From Bifidobacterium moukalabense DSM 27321 (GTDB lineage: Bacteria; Actinomycetota; Actinomycetes; Actinomycetales; Bifidobacteriaceae), in the NCBI RefSeq assembly GCF_000522505.1, contig NZ_AZMV01000002.1, positions 177-64,176 of the forward strand: a stretch of 64,000 bases of DNA, given 5' to 3'. Of this stretch, positions 12,765 to 21,664 are shown in pieces. A model generated the notes under the pieces. The model was not told where the DNA came from. It searched no databases and was given only the letters and a program-made list of their open reading frames with translations. Numbering within the stretch: position 1 is the first letter of the stretch; each line of letters begins with the position of its first letter. A program made the translations under genes and the position numbers.

Positions 12765-13973
12765 CTAACGCATGGTCGCACCGCGGGCCGCACATTGCCG
12801 GTCATCGACCTTCAGCAGCACCGTCATCAGCACCGCCAACGCGGCGAAAACGGCACCGACCGGACCGAGCCAACGCAATCCGACGGTATCGTAAGCCACG
12901 CCACCAACCGCGGAACCAAGCGCGATGCCGAGATTGCAGGACGTGGAATTCAGCGATGAGGCAAGCGTGCCGCAGCCGGGATAACCGGTTTCGGCCACAT
13001 ATGAATACAGCACCTGCGAAGGCGAGTTCTGCAGATAGATCGTAAGGCCCAGAATCACCAGCAGCACGGCCCCGAGCACTGCGTTCGCCGCGGCAAGGGG
13101 AAGCAGCAGCATGCATACGAACTGCAGCGCGTAGGCCTTGCCCATGCCGACAAGCGGCCAGATGCCGGTGCCGCGCGTGGCGAGCCTGCCGCTGTACAGG
13201 TTGCTCCACAGGCAGCAGGCGCCGAATGCCACGAGCGCGATGCTCACGTAGGCCGCGGGCACATACAGCTCGTTGGTGAACATGGGGGTCAGGTAGGTGT
13301 ACCACACATAGCTTGAGGCGAGACCGAACACCACGGTGAGCACGCCGAGAATGATTCGGCGGTCGGAGAACAGTTTGAACTGGCTGAGAATCCTCACCTG
13401 CGAGGGCACCGAACGCTTCGGCAGCACCACGAACATGACGCCGATCATGGCCACCGTCAGCACGTCGATGATGACGAAGCTGGTGCGCCAACCCGCCAGT
13501 CCCGCAATCCACGTACCCATCGGCATGCCGAACACGGAGGCGATGGAAAATCCGGAGAACACCCACGACATGTATTTCGGCTGGTTTTCACGGCTCGTCA
13601 CGTCCGGCCCGAAGGTGAGCGCCACCGCCACGAGCACTCCCGAAACGGAGGCGGTGACCACGCGAGCCAGCAGCAGCATCGGATAGTTCATGGCGAAGGT
13701 GCAGAGCACATTGCCGGCGAGGAATACGAGCAGCAATGCGATCAGCGCGTGGAATCGTTGGAATTTCGAACAGATCGCGGCGCCGATCGGCGTGAGCGGC
13801 GCATACACGAACGCGAAGATGGCCACAAGATTGCCCACCATGGTCACGGCGATGTTGAGATCGGCGGCGATGTCGGGCAGCACGCCCACGATGATGAATT
13901 CGCTGGTGCCGAGCAGGAAGCTCTGAAAGACCAGAATGGCCACAGGAAGCGTGAAAAAGTGGCGCGATGCCAT
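12765..13973 (-). CDS. MFS transporter, DHA1 family (AraJ/sugar-efflux-like)
   Basis: A 402-residue protein with about 12 hydrophobic helices. The N-terminus FQSFLLGTSEFIIVGVLPDI and the region LARVVTASVSGVLVAVALTF are typical of DHA1 exporters related to AraJ and the sugar-efflux or purine-efflux groups. A GGAGAG site lies 8 bases before the ATG at 13973. It is divergent from an AraC-family regulator, which probably controls it. Export of a sugar or drug is the family role, and the substrate is unknown. It sits downstream of and in the same direction as lacI, with a 90-base gap, so it is probably a separate unit. Confidence 0.82.
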   Translation of the reverse strand: MASRHFFTLPVAILVFQSFLLGTSEFIIVGVLPDIAADLNIAVTMVGNLVAIFAFVYAPLTPIGAAICSKFQRFHALIALLLVFLAGNVLCTFAMNYPMLLLARVVTASVSGVLVAVALTFGPDVTSRENQPKYMSWVFSGFSIASVFGMPMGTWIAGLAGWRTSFVIIDVLTVAMIGVMFVVLPKRSVPSQVRILSQFKLFSDRRIILGVLTVVFGLASSYVWYTYLTPMFTNELYVPAAYVSIALVAFGACCLWSNLYSGRLATRGTGIWPLVGMGKAYALQFVCMLLLPLAAANAVLGAVLLVILGLTIYLQNSPSQVLYSYVAETGYPGCGTLASSLNSTSCNLGIALGSAVGGVAYDTVGLRWLGPVGAVFAALAVLMTVLLKVDDRQCAARGATMR

Positions 13974-14129
13974 ATTCGTATCTCTCCATCACTATAGAAA
14001 ATCTTCTTCTTTATATGGAGAGAGTAATATTTATCAGTATTCGGAACACACAATGCGATATCATTGCATTGTGTATAAATAGCAAAATCGTATCGTATTG
14101 CACGGAAGACTCCTCGAAAGCGGGAATGG

Positions 14130-15122
14130 ATGAAGCAACGTCAACCGTTACAACCTTTGGCGGTATTCTCGGATCTTTCCGAACGCATCTACTACAATCA
14201 GCCCGATCTGCCGCTGTATACACGCAATGATGCGCTCTCCCGCTTCGACTTCAGCATGGCCTGCCACTGGCATCGTGACCTGGAGTTCGTACATGCGCTC
14301 ACCGGATCGATGAAGTACTTCGTCAACGGCGCGATCGTCGACATTCCGACCGGCGACGGACTGTTCGTCAATTCGAATCGGCTGCATTACGGATTCTCAC
14401 CGACCCGTGAGGAATGCCATTACCCGGCGGCCGTAGTGAATCCTTCGCTGTTCGAATCATTATGGCGACCGGCGAGCGCTGAACTGGACATGCTATGCGG
14501 GCCGGGCGCACCGGATTACATGTTTTTGGATCATACCGACTCGCGGCATTGGCGCATTCTGCAACTGATTGACGATACCGTGCGGTTCAACGTGCCGAAT
14601 GCCGATGAAGCCGCCAATCCACGGTCCGATACGATTCAGGCGATCGGAACGGCGATCCAATTGTGCGGCGCGGCTTTGGCGTTGGTTCGGGAAAGCATGG
14701 CGAAAGCGTCCGGTCGTCCGGCTGCCGGACGACCGGAGCCGGCACAGGACCGGCGATCACCATCCTCGGATCATTCGGTCGCGCACTCCCCCGCCAATAA
14801 TCGTGATTTGATGAGTGCGTTGACCATGACCGGCTTCATTCATCAGCATTTTCCGGAACGGATTACCTTGGCCGACATCGCGGCGGCGGGTACCATGAGC
14901 CGCAGCCAATGCTGCATCGTGTTCCGCGAGTATGTGAATCGCACGCCGAACGAATATCTGACCGACTATCGCATTGAGCAGGCCATGCACATGCTTTCCG
15001 GCACTGCCTCCGACGTGGCCGAGGTGGCCCGTGCCTGCGGTTTTTCGACGTCCAGCTACTTCATCCGCGTATTCCGCAGGCGCACGGGCCTCACCCCGCA
15101 GCAGTGGCGGCGGGCGCACTGA
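14130..15122 (+). CDS. AraC-family transcriptional regulator
   Basis: A 330-residue protein. The N-terminal cupin-type sensor region contains MACHWHRDLEFVHALTGSMK, followed by GDGLFVNSNRLHYGF. The C-terminal 100 residues hold two helix-turn-helix motifs: ITLADIAAAGTMSRSQCCIVF and the AraC signature RIEQAMHMLSGTASDVAEVA with CGFSTSSYFIRVFRRRTGLTP. Such proteins usually activate a neighbouring sugar operon when ligand is bound. The likely target is the divergent DHA1 transporter. The ribosome site before 14130 is weak, so the true start may differ by a few codons. An acidic/proline-rich linker around residues 195-220 separates the domains. Confidence 0.88.
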   Translation: MKQRQPLQPLAVFSDLSERIYYNQPDLPLYTRNDALSRFDFSMACHWHRDLEFVHALTGSMKYFVNGAIVDIPTGDGLFVNSNRLHYGFSPTREECHYPAAVVNPSLFESLWRPASAELDMLCGPGAPDYMFLDHTDSRHWRILQLIDDTVRFNVPNADEAANPRSDTIQAIGTAIQLCGAALALVRESMAKASGRPAAGRPEPAQDRRSPSSDHSVAHSPANNRDLMSALTMTGFIHQHFPERITLADIAAAGTMSRSQCCIVFREYVNRTPNEYLTDYRIEQAMHMLSGTASDVAEVARACGFSTSSYFIRVFRRRTGLTPQQWRRAH

Positions 15123-15184
15123 ACCCATACTTGTCCGTATGATCCGCCATCCGCCGTTGGCAGACGGCCGATGACGGAACACAA

Positions 15185-15233
15185 ACGTCGTTGTGGCTCG
15201 ATTGGGGCAAACCCAATCGGGCCACAACGACGT
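15185..15233. terminator. Bidirectional terminator, AraC gene / sugar porter
   Basis: An inverted repeat with arms ACGTCGTTGTGGCTCGATTG and its near-complement ending in CCACAACGACGT, with a short loop around 15208-15211. It lies between two convergent genes. Confidence 0.75.
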
Positions 15234-15299
15234 GAGCGGTCAGAGGGGTCGTCGGAGTCCGGTCCCGTGGGAATCCGTCCAATCCATCCGGACGGGCAA

Positions 15300-16736
15300 T
15301 CAGCCTTCCATGTCCTCCAAGGCGACGCCCTTGGTCTCCTTCATGAACTTCAGCACGAAGAAGAAGGATACGAAGGCGAAGAAGGCGAACAGTCCGTAGA
15401 TCAGGCCGACGTTGAAGGCCAGCAGCACCGGGAAGCTCACCGTGACGATGAAGTTCGACGTGTACTGCACCGCGGTGCCGACGGACATGCCGGCCGAACG
15501 CATGGAGTTCGGGAACATTTCGGCGAGCATGGCCCACGAGACGGTGCCCCAGGTCAGGCCGAACGCGATCACGAATCCGTTGGCGCACACCAGTGCAAGC
15601 GGACCGGTGATGCCACCGAGCTGCGGAGCGCCGTTCACCAAGGGCGCGGTGCCGAAGAGCAGCGCCAGGCCGCCCTGGGTGATCACCATGCCGATGGAGC
15701 CGGCCAGCAGCATCGGACGGCGGCCGACGCGGTCGATCAGGAACGTGCCGCCGATGGTCGCGGCGATGTTGATCAATGAGGTGATGGCGGTGATGGTGAA
15801 GGAGTCCTTCTCGGTGAAGCCGACCGCACCCCACAGGGTGTTGGAGTAGTAGAAGATGACGTTGATGCCGGTGAACTGGTTGAGGATCATGAACCCAATG
15901 GCCACCCATACGATCGGCTTCAGGCGGCCGGCCGGAGTGATGAGGTCGCGGAACGACGGCCTGTGGTCGATGCCGATGGAGTAGCGGATGCGCCCGATCT
16001 GATCGGGGATCGGTGCCGGGTCGATGCTGATGCGGCTCAGCACGGCGGCCGCCTCCTCATCGCGATGTTGCGCCACCAGATAGCGCGGCGATTCGGGGAT
16101 GGTCATGGCCAGCAGGAAGTACAGCACGGACGGCACGGCCATGCACAGGAACATCCACTGCCAGGTTTCGAGCGGTCCCATGGGCACGCTGGCGCCGCCG
16201 GAGATGTGCACGAGCAACGCGTTGACGAGCAGTGAGATGAAGATGCCGATGACGATGCCGAGCTGCTGGAACGCTCCGAGCACGCCACGCTCGTCGGTAG
16301 GCGCGATTTCCGCGATGTACACGGGTGCGACCATGGCCGCGACACCTGCCGCGAAGCCACCGAGTACGCGGAAGATGACCAGCACGATGATGTTCGGCAC
16401 GATCGCGCAGCCGATCGCGCAGATCAGAAACAGTACGGCGGCGATTTTCATCATCGGCACGCGGCCGATCCTGTCGGCGATCCGGCCGGCGAGCAATGCG
16501 CCGATGCCGCCGGAGATCAACGCGGAGCCGACGGCGAGGCCGAGCAGGGCGTCGCCTGTGGCGAATTCGGTTTTGATCGCATTGGTGGCGCCATTGATCA
16601 CGGCGGAATCATACCCGTAGAGCAGGCCGCCAAGCGCCGCGATCAGCGCGAGACGACGGGCCACGGATCTGCGGGACTTGATGGTCGACTCGCTCAGGGC
16701 GGCCGGTTCAGCCGCATTCGCTTCAGCTGAAGACAT
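15300..16736 (-). CDS. MFS sugar porter (proton-coupled sugar uptake)
   Basis: A 478-residue transporter of the sugar porter family (XylE/GlcP/AraE type) with 12 helices. It shows LGGLLYGYDSAVINGA in helix 1, GRIADRIGRVPMM in loop 2-3, the PESPRYL motif after helix 6 and KETKG near the C-terminus. The start at 16736 is preceded by GGAAGAAGGA. It is the last gene of the leftward part of the rare-sugar locus, about 170 bases after the DUF4432 gene. It could import the sugar that the cupin isomerase and PfkB kinase then process. The family carries hexoses and pentoses, and which one is used here cannot be read from sequence. Confidence 0.9.
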   Translation of the reverse strand: MSSAEANAAEPAALSESTIKSRRSVARRLALIAALGGLLYGYDSAVINGATNAIKTEFATGDALLGLAVGSALISGGIGALLAGRIADRIGRVPMMKIAAVLFLICAIGCAIVPNIIVLVIFRVLGGFAAGVAAMVAPVYIAEIAPTDERGVLGAFQQLGIVIGIFISLLVNALLVHISGGASVPMGPLETWQWMFLCMAVPSVLYFLLAMTIPESPRYLVAQHRDEEAAAVLSRISIDPAPIPDQIGRIRYSIGIDHRPSFRDLITPAGRLKPIVWVAIGFMILNQFTGINVIFYYSNTLWGAVGFTEKDSFTITAITSLINIAATIGGTFLIDRVGRRPMLLAGSIGMVITQGGLALLFGTAPLVNGAPQLGGITGPLALVCANGFVIAFGLTWGTVSWAMLAEMFPNSMRSAGMSVGTAVQYTSNFIVTVSFPVLLAFNVGLIYGLFAFFAFVSFFFVLKFMKETKGVALEDMEG

Positions 16737-16903
16737 GATAAGGTCCTTCTTCCTTGAAAGATGGTGAATTGTATGGGAAATAGGTCCCTCTCGCCAAGAA
16801 TAGGGAGGGATGCCGGCCCGAGCGGGTATCCGGAGTTCAAACGGAGAAATCGGAGAGATCCAAATCCGTTCGGACCGGCAGGCATTGGCGGCGTGGCCTA
16901 CCG

Positions 16904-17971
16904 CTATGCGAGGAGTGCGTCGCGACGGGCCAGCAGCGCATCGATGGCTTCGGCGCCGTCGAGTACGGTGAAGGTGACGGTCTTGCGTTCGCAGGATTGC
17001 GCGGCGAGCGTATGCAGATTGCCACGTTCCTCATGCCAGCCGCGTCCGTACACCTTGGAATTCGAAGGTTCGAGACCGACCACATAGTCGCCGGAACCCA
17101 TCGACTTCCATTCCATGAAGTGCGGGAAGTCGGCCACGTTGAAGTCGATGACCACGCCCAGGCCGAGTTCGCGGTTGACGATTCCGGCGAAGCTTCCGCC
17201 GTCCGCGTCGGCCGCCAGCTCGTGGATGTACACGCTTTCCGGCTTGTTGGCCTCGGGAGCGCCGATCTCGTTCCACGGCGTGGTGTCGGCCGCGGTGGTT
17301 TCGTCACGCGGGGTCGCGCCACGGCTCGGAATGACCACTTGCGCGCCTTCGGCCAGCAACGGCCAACCAAAGTTGCAGTGGTACATCCACATGAGCGGCT
17401 CCTCACGGAACGACTCGTTGGCCACCTCATCCTCGACCGTGATCGACGGCCTGCCGTACACGGAACGGATGCGGCGGCGCAGCACCATGTTTTCACCGAA
17501 CAGTTCCGCCTCACGCATTTCACCGGACACCTCGAGCACATAATCGTCGCCATCCCAGTAGGCGTCGGAGCTCACATGTTCGGCCGGCGTGGTGCGGATA
17601 CGGCCATGCATCGGGTAGTCGCCGGCCGGGTACCGCGAACCTTCCGGCGTGGTGTACGGGCCGCAGATGTTCTCGAAACCGCAGGTGAAGAACAGGCCTC
17701 CCATGATGGAACGCAGCGCCTCCTGTCCGTTGGTGTCGAACTGGTTGCGGCCGTTCAGCCCCGGCTTCGACAGGAAGGTGAGATTCTCGCCCCTGTACTC
17801 GAACAGCGCCACGTCAAGGGCCTTGTCGGCCATCGACATGAAACGCAGTGGCCCGTTCTTGACTTCGACCGCCTTCAGGCCGTGCGTGCGGCCTTCCTGG
17901 TATTCGATCGGACGAACGTAGGCGGCTTGCTGCATGCTGCCGACGTGGGCGAGCATATCGGAACGCTTCAT
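16904..17971 (-). CDS. DUF4432 protein, aldose-1-epimerase-like fold
   Basis: A 355-residue cytoplasmic protein. Its family (DUF4432) is related to galactose mutarotase and usually sits in sugar operons. Typical features are MADKALDVALFEYRG, GGLFFTCGFENICGP, YPMHGRIRTTPAEH with a conserved His, and MWMYHCNFGWPLL. I chose Met at 17971 (MKRSDMLAHVG) because GGAGG lies just upstream and it starts 1 base after the kinase stop, implying translational coupling; a start at 18058 would overlap the kinase by 86 bases. The role is probably interconversion of sugar anomers or epimers in the pathway. The exact reaction is unknown. Confidence 0.8.
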   Translation of the reverse strand: MKRSDMLAHVGSMQQAAYVRPIEYQEGRTHGLKAVEVKNGPLRFMSMADKALDVALFEYRGENLTFLSKPGLNGRNQFDTNGQEALRSIMGGLFFTCGFENICGPYTTPEGSRYPAGDYPMHGRIRTTPAEHVSSDAYWDGDDYVLEVSGEMREAELFGENMVLRRRIRSVYGRPSITVEDEVANESFREEPLMWMYHCNFGWPLLAEGAQVVIPSRGATPRDETTAADTTPWNEIGAPEANKPESVYIHELAADADGGSFAGIVNRELGLGVVIDFNVADFPHFMEWKSMGSGDYVVGLEPSNSKVYGRGWHEERGNLHTLAAQSCERKTVTFTVLDGAEAIDALLARRDALLA

Positions 17972-17972
17972 C

Positions 17973-18875
17973 TCAATCCTCCCGCAGTTCCGCCGGGTAT
18001 TCCGGCCATGCACCCTGCTGGGTGCATACGAACGCCGAAACCTCGACCGCACGTTCATGGGCGGCGCGCAGGCTGAATCCGCGCAACCAGTATGCGAGGA
18101 ACGCCCCGGAGAAGGAATCGCCGGCGCCGACGGTGTCGGCGACCTCGACCTTCGGCGTCGGCAGCATCGAGATGGTCTCGTCGTCCATCACCAGACTGTA
18201 GGAGTCGCCGGCGGTGAGAATCACCACGTCGAGATCGAACATCTCCTTGATGGCCTTGACGCATTCGGTTTGCGACGGCACCTTGAACTCCGGTTCCTCG
18301 ATGCCGAAGAGCCGCGCCACGATCGGCAGCTCCTCGTCGTTGATCTTGAGAATCGTCGCACCGTTCAGCATGCGTTCGAGCACGTCGTGGTCGGCAAAGC
18401 CGGAACGGATGTTGATGTCGAAGAAACGCACGGTGTCGGGTCCGGCGGCATCGATCATCGCGTAGATCGCGTCGCGCGTGCCGTGTGGTTCGCGGGCCGC
18501 GATGCTGCCGTAGCAGATGGCGTCGGCGCTCTCGACCAGCTCGCGTACCTGGTCGGTGAAGGCGATGTGGTCCCACGCACGATCGCGCACCACGTCATAG
18601 GAGGGAATGCCGTTCTCGTCCAGGGAGACGGCGGTGATTCCGGTTGCGTATTCGTTGACCTGCGCGGCCACGTTGACGCCACGTTCGGTGAGCAGCTGCA
18701 CCAGTTCGCGGCCGAGTTCGTCGTCACCGACCGCGGTGACCGCGGTGGCCTCCACACCGTTCTGTGCGGCGTGGTAGACGAAGTTGGCCGGTGCGCCGCC
18801 GGGTTTCTTGCCGTCGGGAAGCATGTCCCACAGCAGTTCGCCCATGGTAAGCACGGATTTGGATTGCGCGTTCAT
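17973..18875 (-). CDS. PfkB-family sugar kinase (fructokinase-like)
   Basis: A 300-residue ribokinase-fold kinase. It has MGELLWDMLPDGKKPGGAPAN at the N-terminus (sugar-binding GGAPAN) and the ATP/anion-hole motif DTVGAGDSFSGAF with the catalytic Asp near residue 252. The best family match by eye is bacterial fructokinase, but other ketohexoses are possible. It lies between the isomerase (85 bases upstream) and the DUF4432 gene (start 1 base after its stop). In this context it should phosphorylate the ketose made by the cupin isomerase, probably at O6, giving the substrate for the AlsE-like or HxlB-like enzymes encoded on the other strand. That order is inferred. Confidence 0.88.
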   Translation of the reverse strand: MNAQSKSVLTMGELLWDMLPDGKKPGGAPANFVYHAAQNGVEATAVTAVGDDELGRELVQLLTERGVNVAAQVNEYATGITAVSLDENGIPSYDVVRDRAWDHIAFTDQVRELVESADAICYGSIAAREPHGTRDAIYAMIDAAGPDTVRFFDINIRSGFADHDVLERMLNGATILKINDEELPIVARLFGIEEPEFKVPSQTECVKAIKEMFDLDVVILTAGDSYSLVMDDETISMLPTPKVEVADTVGAGDSFSGAFLAYWLRGFSLRAAHERAVEVSAFVCTQQGAWPEYPAELRED

Positions 18876-18959
18876 TGCGAATGTCCTTGTTTTCGGGTGA
18901 GTTTGGCCAGAGGTACGGCAGTACGGCCGTACCTCCGCAGTGATGATGGGGAAAGAATC

Positions 18960-19649
18960 TCAGTCTTCCTTGGCTGCCGGATACTCGTTGCAGAGCAGAC
19001 GGTAGGCGGACTCGTCCTCTTCGATCTTCGGGAAGCGGCCAAGCGGCGCGAAGAAGCGGTTGTCGGTGTTGTCGTCGTTGCACATGGACACCTCGCCGAC
19101 CAGCGTCGGGACGGAGTCCTCCTTGATGTAGTACTCGTGGTAGGTGTACGGGTAGAAGGTCAGGGACTCGCCTTCGTTGAGCTCGATCGGCTCTCCGGCC
19201 GGCACATAGTAGCGGCGGCCGTCGCGGCACACCAGCACCGGGGTGTCGAGCTTCTCCTCGGTCTCCGGGTCGGCGTTGTACAGGTGGAACACCGCGGTGC
19301 CGCCGCCGCGCACGATGATGTCTTCCATCTTGTTCCAGTGGAAGTGCATCGGCGAGACCTGGCCCGGCATGCTCATCATGATCTTCTCGGCGTACACCTT
19401 GGTGTATTTCGGGTCCTTCACGTTGCCGTTGCGCAGGGTGATCAATGCCAGGCCCTTGTGTTCGAAATCGCCTTCGCCGTAATCGGTGATATCCCATCCC
19501 AGGGCGTTATCGCGGACCTCATCCCACTCATGCCCCTTTTCGGCCCATTCCTCCGGGGTGAAGCTCAGATACGGCGGGATGCGGAACTTGTACTGGTCGA
19601 GCAGGGCTTCGAACTGCTTGATGACTGCATTGACTTCAGAACGCTTCAT
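18960..19649 (-). CDS. Cupin sugar isomerase, D-lyxose/D-mannose isomerase family
   Basis: A 229-residue protein from Met 19649 (MKRSEVNAVIKQF). An AAGGAG site lies 8 bases upstream; a longer frame to 20042 runs through the promoter and is rejected. It resembles D-lyxose ketol-isomerases: the metal-binding cupin motif is PMHFHWNKMEDI (His, His and Glu near residues 103-110), with a later His in YPYTYHEYY near 172. Family members convert D-lyxose to D-xylulose and D-mannose to D-fructose, some with other aldoses. It is the first gene of the leftward operon, transcribed from a promoter that overlaps the DeoR promoter, so the regulator probably controls both arms. Confidence 0.85.
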   Translation of the reverse strand: MKRSEVNAVIKQFEALLDQYKFRIPPYLSFTPEEWAEKGHEWDEVRDNALGWDITDYGEGDFEHKGLALITLRNGNVKDPKYTKVYAEKIMMSMPGQVSPMHFHWNKMEDIIVRGGGTAVFHLYNADPETEEKLDTPVLVCRDGRRYYVPAGEPIELNEGESLTFYPYTYHEYYIKEDSVPTLVGEVSMCNDDNTDNRFFAPLGRFPKIEEDESAYRLLCNEYPAAKED

Positions 19650-19974
19650 GGCGAAAACTCCTTTGTCATAAACTGCGACGTTTACGCGTCCGTTGTTGTT
19701 TACTTTCGATTGTTGCGTGTTTTTTCGTTTTCGAGCGGTTCGCCTTTCGGCGTGTCGTTCTCGACAACAAGCATTTTTCGATTGATTTCGTTTTACTTGC
19801 GATTTCTTTCGTTTTGCTTGTTGACAACAACATAACACAAGGTTACGATAGTTGTCAACACCAAAACGAAAGGAAACGAAATGAAATTTTCGCCATAACG
19901 ATAAGTATCGAAAAGCGATTGCTAAGATGGATGGCAGCATCCAGTCCGGCGGCATACAGCAAGGAGCCTGCACG
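19650..19974. promoter_or_regulatory. Divergent promoter region of the rare-sugar locus
   Basis: No gene; AT-rich. TTGACA at 19821-19826 and TACGAT at 19844-19849, 17 bases apart, make a strong rightward promoter. On the other strand TTGACA (19853-19858) with TTATGT (19830-19835) makes a leftward promoter that overlaps it. The two -35 boxes lie in an inverted repeat, GTTGACAAC (19820-19828) and GTTGTCAAC (19851-19859). TTTCG[A/T]TT-like words recur at 19704, 19723, 19776, 19786, 19808, and as the complement at 19865-19882. These are candidate DeoR sites. Confidence 0.7.
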
Positions 19975-20727
19975 ATGATGAAAGCCGAACGCCAAGAGCA
20001 GATCTTGAGGAGGATCGACGCCAACGGCCGCGTCGTCGTCACCGATTACGCCAAGGAGCTTGGCGTCACCGAAGCCACCTTGCGCAAGGACCTGCAGGAA
20101 CTGGACGACCGAGGACTGGTGCAACGCGTGCACGGAGGCGCGATGAAGCCGGATACCGAACTCAGCCGATTCGAGAACCGAGTCGATCTGGGCAAGGACG
20201 TCAAAATGAGGCTGGCAGCGGCGGCGATGGATGAGATCGCCGAGAACCGCGTCATCTTCATCGACGGCGGCTCCACCAACTATCTGGCCGCACAGGCGTT
20301 CCCACGCGACTACACGGGAACCATCATCACCAACAGCCCGGCCGTGGCCCTATGGATGTCCGACTACGACAATGTCGAGGTGAATATGCTCACCGGCACC
20401 ATTCACCATAAATCCAAGGAGACCGTCGGCTCGGCGGCACTGGCGATGCTGCAGCAGCTGCACTGCGACCTGGTGCTGCTCGGCGTCTCGTCGATCGACC
20501 CGTCGCACGGCATCACCACGCCATACCTGGAATCCGCCGAGACCAAGCGTGCGCTGATCAAAGCCGGAACCAAGGTGATGAGTCTGATCACCCCGGAGAA
20601 ATTCGGGCATGTCTCCACTTACAAAATCGCTGATTGCAACGCGCTGGACGTCATCGTGACGAAAGGCACTCCGGAGTGCGCCGACGCACTCATCGCCATG
20701 GGAGTCTCATTGCGCATCATCCGCTGA
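19975..20727 (+). CDS. DeoR-family repressor
   Basis: A 250-residue protein from ATG 19975, with AAGGAG eight bases upstream; an alternative ATG lies at 19978. The N-terminal winged helix reads RQEQILRRIDANGRVVVTDY and TEATLRKDLQELDDRGLVQR, followed by VHGGAM. The C-terminal DeoR sensor domain has IFIDGGSTNYLAAQ and related phospho-sugar-binding segments. DeoR proteins usually sense a phosphorylated sugar, which fits a locus that makes hexulose phosphates. It heads the rightward operon and probably represses both arms from the overlapping promoters. The palindrome TTGTCAACGATTGACAA before the next gene may be another of its sites. Confidence 0.9.
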   Translation: MMKAERQEQILRRIDANGRVVVTDYAKELGVTEATLRKDLQELDDRGLVQRVHGGAMKPDTELSRFENRVDLGKDVKMRLAAAAMDEIAENRVIFIDGGSTNYLAAQAFPRDYTGTIITNSPAVALWMSDYDNVEVNMLTGTIHHKSKETVGSAALAMLQQLHCDLVLLGVSSIDPSHGITTPYLESAETKRALIKAGTKVMSLITPEKFGHVSTYKIADCNALDVIVTKGTPECADALIAMGVSLRIIR

Positions 20728-20844
20728 TTCGCAAATCCCCTCGGATAATCCAGAACCGACCTCCCACCCATCCGAGATGCGGCAATGCCGCACCTCCGGG
20801 CAAGCACACCCAAAAACATCCCAAAGACAGCCATCAACGGACTT

Positions 20845-20861
20845 TTGTCAACGATTGACAA
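20845..20861. promoter_or_regulatory. Perfect 7-3-7 palindrome before the AlsE-like gene
   Basis: TTGTCAACGATTGACAA: two 7-base arms around a 3-base centre, directly before the AAGGAG ribosome site. The same half-site, GTTGACAA/TTGTCAAC, flanks the promoters at 19820-19859. A shared operator for the locus regulator is likely. Confidence 0.65.
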
Positions 20862-20874
20862 GGAGCACACCATC

Positions 20875-21582
20875 ATGACCGCACCATTCAGCGATCCGCA
20901 CTTCGCCATTTCGCTGTATTGCAGCGATTTCCGCAACCCCGCCGCACAGGTCGAGGTGTTGAACAACTACGCCGATTCCTACCATGTCGACATCATGGAC
21001 GGCCACTTCTCCCCCAGCATGGGCCTGTGCACCACCTGGATCGAGCAGATGATGCCACTGTGCTCGCTGCGCAAGGAAGTGCACATGATGGTCACCGACA
21101 TCGACCATTGGATCGACCAGCTGGTCGCCGCGGGAGCCACCATGCTGACCCCGCACGTCGAATCACTGGGCGCGCACGCCTTCCGCACGCTGCGCATCAT
21201 CCGGGAGAACGGCTGCGGCGCCGGCATCGCCGTCAACCCGCTCACCTCGTTCTCCGAAATGGAGAATCTGCTGGAACGCATCGACCTCGTGACCGTCATG
21301 ACGGTGGAGATCGGCTACTCCGGCGAACCGCTGATTCCCGAAACCCTGAACAAGATCGAACGTCTGGCGCAGTTCCGCGACGCGCACGGACTCAACTATG
21401 AGATCCAGATCGACGGTTCGTGCAATGAGAGGAACTTCAAGCGCATGCGCGAAGTCGGCGCCGACACGTTCGTCCTCGGCAACACCGGCATCTTCAAGCG
21501 CTCCCCCGACATCGAAGAGGCCTGGCACATGACCATGGCGGCCTACGAGGAATCCACCGGCGAAAAGGTCCGCATCCGCTGA
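20875..21582 (+). CDS. Ribulose-phosphate-3-epimerase family protein, D-allulose-6-phosphate epimerase-like
   Basis: A 235-residue TIM-barrel protein from ATG 20875, with AAGGAG upstream. It has the metal- and phosphate-binding motifs of the family: YHVDIMDGHF (His37, Asp39), EVHMMVTD (His70), VMTVEIGYSG, and YEIQIDGSCNERNF with the catalytic Asp near 180. The IDGSCN and VLGNTGIF segments resemble E. coli AlsE, which converts D-allulose-6-phosphate to fructose-6-phosphate, more than housekeeping Rpe. I considered 3-hexulose-6-phosphate synthase because of the HxlB-like neighbour, but the motifs do not fit. The product would enter the fructose-6-phosphate phosphoketolase route. Natural substrate is inferred. 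Confidence 0.82.
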   Translation: MTAPFSDPHFAISLYCSDFRNPAAQVEVLNNYADSYHVDIMDGHFSPSMGLCTTWIEQMMPLCSLRKEVHMMVTDIDHWIDQLVAAGATMLTPHVESLGAHAFRTLRIIRENGCGAGIAVNPLTSFSEMENLLERIDLVTVMTVEIGYSGEPLIPETLNKIERLAQFRDAHGLNYEIQIDGSCNERNFKRMREVGADTFVLGNTGIFKRSPDIEEAWHMTMAAYEESTGEKVRIR

Positions 21583-21664
21583 CCGGCCGTTCCATTCCGC
21601 AATCCGCCTCATCCCGCAATCCCAGATCACGCACATACACCACACATACGTAAAGGAAATCATC

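Noticed and set aside
18960-20042. 360-residue version of the cupin isomerase
   Set aside because: The extra N-terminus would cover the divergent promoter and lacks homology; the Met at 19649 has a proper ribosome site and the expected family length.
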